A DNA stretch of 64,000 nucleotides from Pseudonocardia asaccharolytica DSM 44247 = NBRC 16224. Lineage in GTDB: Bacteria; Actinomycetota; Actinomycetes; Mycobacteriales; Pseudonocardiaceae. The translations under genes and the position numbers were made by a program. Positions 53,808-64,000 of this stretch are shown here, piece by piece. The notes beneath the pieces were generated by a model. That model was not told the DNA's origin and did not search any database. It was given only the letters and a program-made list of their open reading frames with translations. Position 1 is the first letter of the stretch; each line of letters starts with the position of its first letter. The DNA is taken from NCBI RefSeq assembly GCF_000423625.1, contig NZ_AUII01000003.1, forward strand, positions 248,001 through 312,000. The letters run 5' to 3'.

Positions 53808-53847
53808 CCGCCCCGGCCGTCCGTCGACCCACGGGCAGCCGGGGCGG
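53808..53847 (+). terminator. Hairpin between groES and groEL
   Basis: Ten-bp arms CCGCCCCGGC/GCCGGGGCGG enclose a partly paired loop. No long T-run follows. It could attenuate read-through into groEL. Confidence 0.55.
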
Positions 53848-53881
53848 TGTCGTGTGGTCGGTACCCCGATACCGGGGGCTG

Positions 53882-55581
<1,700 letters not shown>

Positions 55582-55598
55582 GCGGGCCTGTAGTAGCG

Positions 55599-55642
55599 AA
55601 GGGCGGGCCGTCCACCGACGAGGTGGACGGCCCGCCCTTTTT
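55599..55642 (+). terminator. Rho-independent terminator after groEL
   Basis: A perfect stem of 18 bp (AAGGGCGGGCCGTCCACC with complement) and loop GACGA is followed by a T-run. It is the strongest classical terminator in the window. Confidence 0.93.
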
Positions 55643-55650
55643 CCGTCGGG

Positions 55651-55696
55651 AACGAACTTGTGGTGGCCGGGCCTCGATGATCACCACAAGTCCGTT
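55651..55696. repeat. 15-bp inverted repeat downstream of groEL
   Basis: Arms AACGAACTTGTGGTG and its complement (14 of 15) are separated by 16 nt. It lies 8 nt after the terminator T-run. It may be an operator or dispersed element. Confidence 0.5.
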
Positions 55697-55954
55697 GGCG
55701 ACGGGTGGGACGATCTCGGTTGACCCGAACGGCAGGCGGCCTGATGGGGGAGTCGCCACTGCTTCCCGGGGGGGCGCGCGGTACTGTAATTACTCCGTTC
55801 GGAGCTTCGTCACCCACTTGATGAGTGCAACTCGGCGAAAAACTCTCGAATGGAGGGCACAAAGCCGCCCTGATCGTGTCAAGGTGAGCCTGTCGCCCGC
55901 CGTTTCGGCGGGTGATGACCACCCGGCTGCAGGAAGCTGCAGGAAGGAATCGTC

Positions 55955-56551
55955 GTGACGACGGTACTCATCTGCGACGATCGTCGCAGCGTCCGCGAAG
56001 GTCTGACCCGCGTCATGTCCGCGGTACCCGGGGTGCACCGGATCGACTGCGTCGCGCACGGAGACGAGTTGTTGGCCCGGTTCTCCCGGCAGCCGGTCGA
56101 CGTCGTTCTGGTGGGCACCCAGCGTGCGGTGCCCACCGGGGTGGAGGCAACGCGGCGGCTCGTCGCGGCGCACCCCCAGGCGAACGTCATCGTCTTCGGG
56201 GCTCCCGACGACGCGGGGAGCATCGCCGCGGCCATCGCGGGCGGCGCCCGCGGCTATCTGCGATGGGACGCCTCCCGTCCCGAGCTCGTCGCGGCGCTCG
56301 CCCACACGCTGGCCAGCACCGCGGTTCCCACCCCGCGCACGCCCGCCGACCCCGGTGTCCAGCTCACCGAGCGTGAGCTGCAGGTGCTGCGCGGGATGAG
56401 CCAGGGTAAGAGCAACGGCCAGATCGGGCGCGAACTCTACTTGTCCGAGGACACGGTGAAGACGCACGCCCGCAGGCTGTTCCGCAAGCTCGGGGTCCGC
56501 GACCGCGCACAGGCGGTCGCGCACGGGTTCCGCCGCGGCCTGGTCTCCTGA
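55955..56551 (+). CDS. bldM: BldM-like response regulator without the phospho-acceptor aspartate
   Basis: The 198-residue product has an N-terminal receiver fold and a C-terminal LuxR-type helix-turn-helix (LTERELQVLRGMSQGKSNGQ, YLSEDTVKTHARRLFRKLGV). The output domain is very close to Streptomyces BldM, a developmental regulator encoded next to the same sigma gene and guaB. In the receiver, D8 and D9 remain but position 54 is glycine (VVLVGTQRA), and the usual GYLxK lysine is replaced (GYLRWDAS). It cannot be switched by ordinary phosphorylation. AAGGAA precedes GTG 55955. The orthology is inference from sequence and synteny. Confidence 0.8.
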   Translation: MTTVLICDDRRSVREGLTRVMSAVPGVHRIDCVAHGDELLARFSRQPVDVVLVGTQRAVPTGVEATRRLVAAHPQANVIVFGAPDDAGSIAAAIAGGARGYLRWDASRPELVAALAHTLASTAVPTPRTPADPGVQLTERELQVLRGMSQGKSNGQIGRELYLSEDTVKTHARRLFRKLGVRDRAQAVAHGFRRGLVS

Positions 56552-56767
56552 CGCCTCCGATGCACCCGACTCGCTCACGCACGCCCTGACCGCAGGGCAA
56601 CCCTTCCTCATACCTGCGCGTCTTCCCTCGTGAGGACTCGTCCGCGGACGGCCGAACAGCTTCGCTACGGTGGTCCGGGCCGAGGATTCGAACCGACACA
56701 CTCCGTGTTCGGCCTCACGAACGGACGATGACGAACATGCTGCGTAACGCTCGGACGACACTGTGCG

Positions 56768-57340
56768 ATGAGTGAGTCGACAGACGTTCTTGACGAGCTG
56801 GTGGCGCCTGCGATGACAGGCGACCGCAGAGCGGTCGAACGTGTACTGGCCATCATCCGGCCGCTCGTCGTCCGCTACTGCCGGGCGCGGCTCGGTCGGC
56901 TGGACCGATCGTCCGTCTCGGCGGACGACGTCGCGCAGGAGGTGTGTCTGGCGGTGCTGACGGCCTTGCCTGGTTATCGCGTCCAGGGTCGACCTTTTCT
57001 GGCGTTCGTCTACGGCATTGCCTCCCACAAGGTCATCGATGCGCACCGTGCCGCGACCCGCAACCGGTCCGAACCGGTTGCCGACATCCCCGACTCCGCG
57101 GAGTCGTCCGATGGGCCCGAGCAGCGAGCACTCCGCGTCGAGTTGTCCGGCCAGATGGCTCGGCTGCTCGGCCAGCTCCCCGACAAGCAACGCGAGATCC
57201 TGGTCCTGCGGGTCGTGGTCGGGCTGTCGGCCGAGGAGACGGCCACCGCCGTCGGATCGACGCCGGGAGCGGTCCGGGTCGCCCAGCACCGGGCGCTGGC
57301 CCGGCTCCGCAAGTCCATGCCCGAGGAGGAGGTGGTCTGA
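56768..57340 (+). CDS. sigD: ECF-type RNA polymerase sigma factor, SigD/ShbA group
   Basis: The 190 residues carry sigma region 2 (CRARLGRLDRSSVSADDVAQ, FLAFVYGIASHKVIDAHRAA) and region 4 (LPDKQREILVLRVVVGLSAE, GAVRVAQHRALARLRK). The same locus in Mycobacterium encodes SigD; in Streptomyces it encodes ShbA, which drives the principal sigma gene. It is followed directly by its anti-sigma gene rsdA with no gap. ATG 56768 is chosen for length. No autoregulated promoter was recognised in the 216-nt spacer upstream. Confidence 0.92.
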   Translation: MSESTDVLDELVAPAMTGDRRAVERVLAIIRPLVVRYCRARLGRLDRSSVSADDVAQEVCLAVLTALPGYRVQGRPFLAFVYGIASHKVIDAHRAATRNRSEPVADIPDSAESSDGPEQRALRVELSGQMARLLGQLPDKQREILVLRVVVGLSAEETATAVGSTPGAVRVAQHRALARLRKSMPEEEVV

Positions 57341-58495
57341 ATGCGCGAACCGGACAGGCGTGACGGGGGCCGGGACCACCTCGAGGGCTCCGAGGCCGCC
57401 TCTCGCGACGTCGCCACCGGCGCCGAAGGCCCGTCGCCCGCCGGTAACAACGGTGTTCCCGTCGAGGACATGCCGGTCCAGCCCGTTCCGCTGGAGGACG
57501 TCGCGGAGGAACCGATCGATCTCGTGGCGGTTCAGGCCGACAACGAGCTGATCGACGCGCTGGCCGCGGGGCTGCCTCTCTCCGAGCCCGGCCTCGACGG
57601 CTACGACGACGACGATCGTTTCGTCGCCATGCTGGCCGCGTGGAAGGCCGAGGTCGACGCGGAACCGATTCCCGAGCTCGTCGACACCGAGACCGCGGTC
57701 GCCACCATCGCCGCTGCCAGCCGGCCGCCCCGCCGCCGCGCCCGGCACCTGGTGCCGCTGGCCGCCGCCGCGGCGCTGATCGTCTTCGCCGTCACCGGGG
57801 TCTCCCTCGGCGCGCACAACGCCCATCCCGGCGATCCGCTGTTCGGCGTGACCCAGGTCCTCTACCGGGAGATCGCCCAGTCCCGGCAGGCCGCGGTCGA
57901 GGCGGAGGCCGGCATCTCCGCGGTGAACCTCTCGCTGGCCCGCGGCGAGACCGGCAAGGCCGCTCAGCAGCTCACCACGATCGAGCAGCTGGTGGACAAG
58001 GTGAAGCCGGAGGACGGGGCCGCGGCGCTCGCGGCGACGCAGCGGTTCCTCAGCGCGAAGCTGCAGGAGACCCCGGCCGGGATGCCGACCGATCCCCAGG
58101 CGCCGCTCAAGGACGGCACACCGCGGCCCGCGCTGCCCGACATCGACGGCGACGCCGGGCCGACCACCTCCGTCCGGCCCGGCACGACGACGCCGGGGAC
58201 CTCGACGACCGCGCCGACCACCGGTCCGAGCACCTCGCCGACGGTGGATCCGCGGATCCTCGGGGTCCCACCGACGACATCGTCGCCAGCACCGCCCACC
58301 GGGACGCCGAGCCCGTCGCCGAAACCGACCACGGAAGGCAGGCCCGACCCCACGACCCCGACCGGCCAGGGGGAGGTTCCGACCTCAGGGTCCGGTTCGA
58401 CCACGACGGCCGGCTCCGCGACGGCGGCGGGATCGAGCACGACCTCGCCGAGCAATACGACGACGACCGATCAGGGCGTGTCGTCCCCGGTGTGA
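57341..58495 (+). CDS. rsdA: Anti-sigma-D factor RsdA
   Basis: This is a membrane anti-sigma factor that should hold SigD inactive until proteolysed. The 384 residues have a cytosolic N-terminal part with the sigma-binding stretch NELIDALAAGLPL and DRFVAMLAAWKAEVDAEP, one transmembrane helix (about 139-160, LVPLAAAAALIVFAVTGVSL) and an outside Thr/Pro/Ser-rich tail of about 110 residues. It starts immediately after the sigD stop. Confidence 0.9.
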   Translation: MREPDRRDGGRDHLEGSEAASRDVATGAEGPSPAGNNGVPVEDMPVQPVPLEDVAEEPIDLVAVQADNELIDALAAGLPLSEPGLDGYDDDDRFVAMLAAWKAEVDAEPIPELVDTETAVATIAAASRPPRRRARHLVPLAAAAALIVFAVTGVSLGAHNAHPGDPLFGVTQVLYREIAQSRQAAVEAEAGISAVNLSLARGETGKAAQQLTTIEQLVDKVKPEDGAAALAATQRFLSAKLQETPAGMPTDPQAPLKDGTPRPALPDIDGDAGPTTSVRPGTTTPGTSTTAPTTGPSTSPTVDPRILGVPPTTSSPAPPTGTPSPSPKPTTEGRPDPTTPTGQGEVPTSGSGSTTTAGSATAAGSSTTSPSNTTTTDQGVSSPV

Positions 58496-58541
58496 ACACG
58501 ATGGACCGCGGCGAGCCTGGCCGCCGCGGTCGAGTGATCGC

Positions 58542-58919
58542 TCAGCTGTCGCTGAGCAGGGCGTCCGCGTAGCCCCGGCAGTACTCCCAGGTGACGTAGT
58601 CCGCCGGGTCGGGGTCGAAGGCGGGCTCGTGCGGCCGCATCTGGCCCTCGTCGAGCAACTGCTGAAGGCTCGCCCGCAGCAGGCTCCACTCGTGGAAATG
58701 CTGTTCGCCGCAGTCGCCGCAGTCGACGACGATGCCGCGCACGCCCCGTGTCTCCAGCAGGGCCTGGTACACGGCGAGGTCGGCCAGATCGGCGACGATC
58801 TCGTCGCGCTCCTGCTCGCTCAGCACCTCCGGCTCGGTGGCGTCGGGCCCGTCGAGGGACAGCGCCGGATCGTGGGGGTCCCCGGCGAACGGGTCGGGCG
58901 GCAGCGCGTCAGGTGACAC
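58542..58919 (-). CDS. DUF5319 family protein (Rv3412-like)
   Basis: The function is unknown. The 125-residue acidic protein has ALPPDPFAGDPHDPA near the start, VLSEQERDEIVADLADLAVY and GVRGIVVDCGDCGEQHFHEW, a CxxC plus HxH cluster that could bind metal. GTG 58919 has TACCGT 6 nt upstream, a leaderless start, which I prefer to longer in-frame starts. It is conserved at this place between the sigD pair and guaB in actinobacteria. Confidence 0.85.
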   Translation of the reverse strand: MSPDALPPDPFAGDPHDPALSLDGPDATEPEVLSEQERDEIVADLADLAVYQALLETRGVRGIVVDCGDCGEQHFHEWSLLRASLQQLLDEGQMRPHEPAFDPDPADYVTWEYCRGYADALLSDS

Positions 58920-58925
58920 GGCTAC

Positions 58926-58931
58926 ACGGTA
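58926..58931 (-). promoter_or_regulatory. -10 element of the DUF5319 gene, leaderless start
   Basis: Minus-strand TACCGT ends 6 nt before GTG 58919. Confidence 0.5.
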
Positions 58932-59097
58932 CCCCGATGAACCGACATCTCTCCGCGCGGCCGGACAAGACCGGCCGGACGAGACCGGGCCGGACGGGAC
59001 TGGGCAAACGCGACATCGGGGCGCGCACTCCGGTGATCTGCCACGAGCTGTGTGCGGTGCCTCGCCCGCTCGGGCGCGCCACCCCGAGCCGCCCGGA

Positions 59098-59103
59098 TAC
59101 GAT
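59098..59103 (+). promoter_or_regulatory. Candidate -10 of guaB
   Basis: TACGAT matches TANNNT, about 60 nt before the ATG. The rest of the 244-nt gap back to the DUF5319 start contains three imperfect repeats of CCGGACAAGACCGG-type sequence (58958-59005), which may form a structured leader or be part of the divergent control region. Confidence 0.35.
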
Positions 59104-59154
59104 GTCGGTCGGCGGCACGCTCGCGCCGCCGAGTCGCGAGTGGTGAGGGGCTGA

Positions 59155-60669
<1,515 letters not shown>

Positions 60670-60674
60670 GCGTC

Positions 60675-60680
60675 TACGCT
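60675..60680 (+). promoter_or_regulatory. -10 element of guaB3, leaderless start
   Basis: TACGCT ends 7 nt before GTG 60688, overlapping the end of guaB. guaB3 can be transcribed independently. Confidence 0.5.
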
Positions 60681-60687
60681 GGTCACC

Positions 60688-61812
60688 GTGCGTGACCTCG
60701 TGGAGATCGGGATGGGCCGGACGGCCCGTCGCAGCTTCGACCTGCATCAGATCGAGATCGTTCCCTCGCGGCGGACGCGGAGCTCGAAGGAGGTCTCGAC
60801 GGCCTGGCGGCTCGATGCCTACCGGTTCGAGATCCCGCTGATGACCCATCCGACCGACGCGGTGGTCTCGCCGGCCACCGCGGTCCGGGTCGGTGAGCTC
60901 GGCGGCCTCGGCGTGCTGAACGCCGAGGGGCTGTGGGCGCGGCATGCCGACGCCGAGGGCGCGCTGGCGCGGGTCGTCGCGGCCGCCGAGGACGAGGACC
61001 CGACCGCCGCGATCCGGATGCTCCAGGAGCTGCATTCGGCACCCATCCAGCCCGATCTGCTGGCCGAGGCGCTCAAGACCATCCGCGAGGCGGGCGTGAC
61101 GGTGGCGGCGCGGGTCAGCCCGCAGCGGGCCCGGGAACTCACCCCGGCCCTGCTGGCCGCTGGCGTCGAGGTCCTCGTCGTGCAGGGGACGATCATCTCG
61201 GCCGAGCACGTATCGGCGGGTGAGCCGCTCAACCTCAAGGAGTTCATCGCCGAGCTCGACATCCCGGTCGTCGCGGGCGGGGTGGGGGACTACCGCACCG
61301 CGATGCATCTGATGCGCACCGGCGCCGCGGGGGTCATCGTCGGCTATGGCCAGTCCTCGGCCACCACCACCGACTCGGTCCTCGGGATCGGCATCCCGAT
61401 GGCCACCGCGATCGTCGATGCCGCCGCGGCCCGCCGCGACTACCTCGACGAGACCGGCGGCCGGTACGTGCACGTCATCGCGGACGGTGGCATGGACGGC
61501 TCCGGCGATATGGCCAAGGCCATCGCCTGCGGGGCCGACGCGGTGATGCTCGGCGAGCAGCTCGCGGACGCCGCCGAGTCGCCCGGCACGGGGCTGTACT
61601 GGACCTCCGCCGCCGCGCACCCCTCGCTGCCGCGCTCGGAGATCTCCGGGTTCGTGCCGAGCGACCGCTCGCTGGAGACCGTGCTGTTCGGCCCCTCGAC
61701 CAGCCCCTACGGCAACGTCGACCTGTTCGGTGCGTTGCGCAGGGCGATGGCCAAGACCGGCTACTCGGATCTCAAGGAGTTCCAGCGGGCGGGACTCACG
61801 GTCCGCGGTTGA
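60688..61812 (+). CDS. guaB3: GuaB3 family IMP dehydrogenase-related protein
   Basis: The 374-residue product has the IMPDH barrel fold (FEIPLMTHPTDAVVSP, VVAGGVGDYRTAMHLMRTGA, ADGGMDGSGDMAKAIACGAD) but no CBS domains. The catalytic loop that reads GxGSICTTR in GuaB reads GYGQSSATTTDS here, so the thioimidate cysteine is missing. This is the rule for actinobacterial GuaB3, whose activity is unsettled. Its 3' end overlaps the converging UDP-glucose dehydrogenase gene by 17 nt. Confidence 0.9.
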   Translation: MRDLVEIGMGRTARRSFDLHQIEIVPSRRTRSSKEVSTAWRLDAYRFEIPLMTHPTDAVVSPATAVRVGELGGLGVLNAEGLWARHADAEGALARVVAAAEDEDPTAAIRMLQELHSAPIQPDLLAEALKTIREAGVTVAARVSPQRARELTPALLAAGVEVLVVQGTIISAEHVSAGEPLNLKEFIAELDIPVVAGGVGDYRTAMHLMRTGAAGVIVGYGQSSATTTDSVLGIGIPMATAIVDAAAARRDYLDETGGRYVHVIADGGMDGSGDMAKAIACGADAVMLGEQLADAAESPGTGLYWTSAAAHPSLPRSEISGFVPSDRSLETVLFGPSTSPYGNVDLFGALRRAMAKTGYSDLKEFQRAGLTVRG

Positions 61813-63144
61813 TCGCCGGTTCCGCGACGGCCGGGCGGCCGAGGGCGCGCACCGTCCAGCCCGCGCCGCGCCACCGCTCGGCGGGCAGCGCGTTGCGGGC
61901 GTCGACGTGTTGGTGGCGTGCACGATCGCGGCGACCGCGCGCGGGTCGAGTTCGCGATACTGCGGCCACTCGGTCAGATGCAGCACGACATCGGCGTGTT
62001 CGCAGGCCTTCTCGATATCGGGTGCGTAGTCCAGGGTCGGGAACTGGGTGCGGGCGTTGTCGATCGCGACCGGATCGTGGACCCGGACCCGCGCGCCCTG
62101 CAGCTGGATCGACGCCGCGACGTTGAGCGCGGGTGAGTCGCGCACGTCGTCGCTGTCCGGTTTGAACGCGGCGCCGAGCACGGCGACGTTGCGGCCGAGG
62201 AAGGAGCCGCCGAGCAGTTCCCTGGCGACGTCCACGGTGCGCAGCCGGCGGCGCATGTTGATCTCGTCGACCTCGCGCAGGAACGTCACCACGCCGGCCA
62301 CGCCGAGCTCGCCCGCCCGCGCCATCAGCGCGCGGATGTCCTTGGGCAGGCAGCCACCGCCGAACCCGAGGCCCGCGGAGAGGAACCGGTGACCGATGCG
62401 CTTGTCGTGGCCGATGGCGGCGGCGAGGGTGGTGATGTCCGCGCCGGCCGCCTCGCACACGTCCGCGATCGCGTTGATGAAGGAGATCTTGGTGGCGAGG
62501 AACGCGTTCGCCGAGACCTTGACCAGCTCGGCCGTCGCCAGATCGGTCGAGACCCAGGGAGCCGGGCTGGTCCGCAGGATCGGGCCGTAGACCGTGCGCA
62601 GGACGGCGTCCGCCTCGGTCGAGGTGGCCCCGACCACCACCCGATCCGGCTGCAGCGTGTCGCGGACCGCGAAGCCCTCGCGGAGGAACTCGGGGTTCCA
62701 GGCCAGCTCGGCTCCCGCGCCGACCGGGGCCAGCTCGGCGATTCGTGCCGCCAGCCCGGCCGCCGTGCCCACCGGCACGGTCGACTTGCCGACGACGAGG
62801 GCCGCGCGGCGCAGGTGCGGTGCGAGAGCGTCCACCGCGGCCTCGAGGTGGCTCAGATCGGCGGCGTTGGAACCGGCCCGTTGGGGGGTTCCGACACAGA
62901 GGAAATGGACGTCGCCGAAGTCCGCGGCCTCGGCAGGCGAGGTGGAGAACCGCAGCCGGCCCGACTCGACGGTGCGGACCAGGATCTCGCCGAGGTCGGG
63001 CTCGTGGAACGGCGGTCTGCCCGCGGCCAGCGACTCGATCTTGGCCGGGTCGACGTCCACACCGAGCACCTCGTGCCCGATGTCGGCCATGCAGGCGGCG
63101 TGCACCGCGCCGAGATAGCCGGTGCCGATGACGGACAAGCGCAT
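61796..63144 (-). pseudogene. UDP-glucose 6-dehydrogenase, frameshifted near the C-terminus
   Basis: The family oxidises UDP-glucose to UDP-glucuronate. Residues 1-411 in one frame are normal: NAD loop VIGTGYLG, GKSTVPVGT, active C265 in GFGGGCLPKD, KVSANAFLATKISFINAI. The conserved end (VDARNALPAERWRGAGWTVR to the stop at 61796) lies in another frame. One missing base near 61906 explains this: restoring it gives VHATNTVDARNALP and about 449 residues. As sequenced, the frame reads on to 58909 through antisense guaB DNA. It is either a sequencing error or a recently damaged gene. Confidence 0.85.
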
Positions 63145-63204
63145 GGGGGCTCCTGCTGGGAGATGGGCTCGTGGTGGGTGGGTGGCGCGGGATGGCGTAT
63201 GGCC

Positions 63205-64000
63205 TCACCAGCCGAAGGCCCAGATGGCATAGGCCGGGTAGTTCGCCGCGGCGATCCCGGCCGCGATGGCCACGGTGAGCGCGGTGGCGAGCGCGGGCCG
63301 CACCGTGCCGACGGCGGTGCCGAACCGCACCCGCGCGGCCCGGGCGGACTCGCGGGCGTGCAGCAGCGGCAGCGCCAGGGCGACGACGGCGTAGCTCACC
63401 GCGGCGAGCAGGCACAGGAAGACGTAGCCGGCCGCCCTGGTGTGGGTTTCGCCCCACAGCGCGGCCCCGGACATCACCAGGCTGACCAGCGCGTACGGCG
63501 CGACCAGTCGCAGCGGGAACGGCTCGAGCCCGCCCGGCCCCTTCGGCGTCACCCGGAAGGTGATCTGCCGGGGCCGGATCGCCTGCAGTAGGGCGGCACA
63601 TACTCCCCAGCCGATCAACGGCCACCGGCTCAGGCAGTACAGGTAGTTCTCCCAGCTGAGGATGGGCGCGTCGGGTGGGCGCAGGAGCCCGCGTCGGCGC
63701 AGCAGCACGGTGATGGCGACGATCCAGATCGAGATCGCCCACCAGTGCAGGAGGAACTCGACGTAGTTGACCTGGATCCAGGGGGCGCCGGTCACGGCGG
63801 CGATCGGGGCGAGAGCGAGCCCGCCGACGGTCGTGAGCGCGATCAGCGGGTAGTAGAGCAGCGCGTAGAGAAACCGGATCCGCAGCCGCCACGGCAGCCG
63901 GGGCAGGTGGCGCGGGACCAGCCCGAGCAGCACGGTGGTGAGGCTGCGCGACCACTGGAACTCCTGGACGAGCATCGCCGAGAAGGTCGGCGGCCCGTCG
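63205..64000 (-). CDS. GT2 family membrane glycosyltransferase, 5' part outside window
   Basis: The visible C-terminal 264 or so residues start with the acceptor motif region MLVQEFQWSRSL (a QxxRW variant) and then contain five or six transmembrane helices, as in cellulose/hyaluronan synthase-like enzymes. The frame is open to the window edge. It lies 60 nt upstream of the UDP-glucose dehydrogenase on the same strand, so a UDP-glucuronate-containing extracellular polysaccharide is a reasonable guess. Confidence 0.8.
   Translation of the reverse strand, partial: DGPPTFSAMLVQEFQWSRSLTTVLLGLVPRHLPRLPWRLRIRFLYALLYYPLIALTTVGGLALAPIAAVTGAPWIQVNYVEFLLHWWAISIWIVAITVLLRRRGLLRPPDAPILSWENYLYCLSRWPLIGWGVCAALLQAIRPRQITFRVTPKGPGGLEPFPLRLVAPYALVSLVMSGAALWGETHTRAAGYVFLCLLAAVSYAVVALALPLLHARESARAARVRFGTAVGTVRPALATALTVAIAAGIAAANYPAYAIWAFGW

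Larger units (their letters stand above)
55582..55954 (+). other. groEL-bldM intergenic region
   Basis: The gap of 373 nt contains the groEL terminator, a 15-bp inverted repeat (55651-55696) and a possible -10, TACTGT, at 55782-55787, about 170 nt before the regulator gene. An open frame through the gap (55371-55958) begins inside groEL out of frame and has no protein features. The whiB-type gene found nearby in related genomes is absent here. Confidence 0.45.

Overview
This window comes from a high-GC actinobacterium. The ESX-4 locus has the same layout as in Mycobacterium, CIRCE precedes groES, a SigD/RsdA pair and a BldM-type regulator are present, and many starts look leaderless. Gene content and the stand-alone palindromes suggest Pseudonocardiaceae (possibly Pseudonocardia). 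That placement is inference; no 16S gene is present. Almost all of the sequence is core chromosome. I see no transposase, integrase, prophage, tRNA, rRNA or CRISPR array.

Layout. (1) 1-8.5 kb: the 3' part of rpoC, then rpsL-rpsG-fusA-tuf. (2) 8.9-20.1 kb: the S10 and spc ribosomal clusters (rpsJ to rplO, then secY), with many 1-4 nt stop/start overlaps. (3) 20.2-29.8 kb: adk and map, a three-subunit proton-translocating transhydrogenase (pntAA-pntAB-pntB) set between map and infA, then infA-rpmJ-rpsM-rpsK-rpsD-rpoA-rplQ-truA. (4) 29.8-40.5 kb: a minimal ESX-4 type VII secretion locus: eccB, the convergent pair mycP/eccD, eccC, an Rv3446c-type protein, a GNAT enzyme and two WXG100 proteins. 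(5) 40.7-46.8 kb: rplM-rpsI, glmM, two small proteins, a serine-less alpha/beta hydrolase, glmS. (6) 46.8-53.3 kb: nnr, alr, a second alpha/beta hydrolase, and the t6A cluster tsaE-tsaB-rimI-tsaD. (7) 53.3-58.9 kb: CIRCE-groES, groEL, a BldM-like regulator, sigD-rsdA, a DUF5319 gene. (8) 59.1-64 kb: guaB and guaB3, then on the minus strand a frameshifted UDP-glucose dehydrogenase and the 3' part of a GT2 membrane glycosyltransferase.

How the genes work together. Transcription and translation dominate: RNA polymerase subunits, about 30 ribosomal proteins, EF-G, EF-Tu, IF-1, tRNA modification by TruA and TsaBDE, and protein maturation by Map, RimI, GroES and GroEL. Export is represented by SecY and ESX-4. 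Cell-wall precursors come from GlmS and GlmM (UDP-GlcNAc) and Alr (D-alanine). Nucleotide supply is served by Adk and GuaB. Cofactor supply and repair are served by Pnt (NADPH) and Nnr (NAD(P)H hydrate repair).

The less ordinary signals are small. They include: a large palindromic element that supplies the last codons of tsaD and holds the truA stop; a dispersed repeat of about 58 bp found three times, once inside a secretion gene; a leader motif shared by rpsL and rpsJ; near-identical rpsL and rplM promoters; five 14-nt repeats in front of groEL; a CTG start on truA; a fused C-terminal module on L17; and enzymes or regulators lacking the expected catalytic residue. I did not find a convincingly new multi-gene system.
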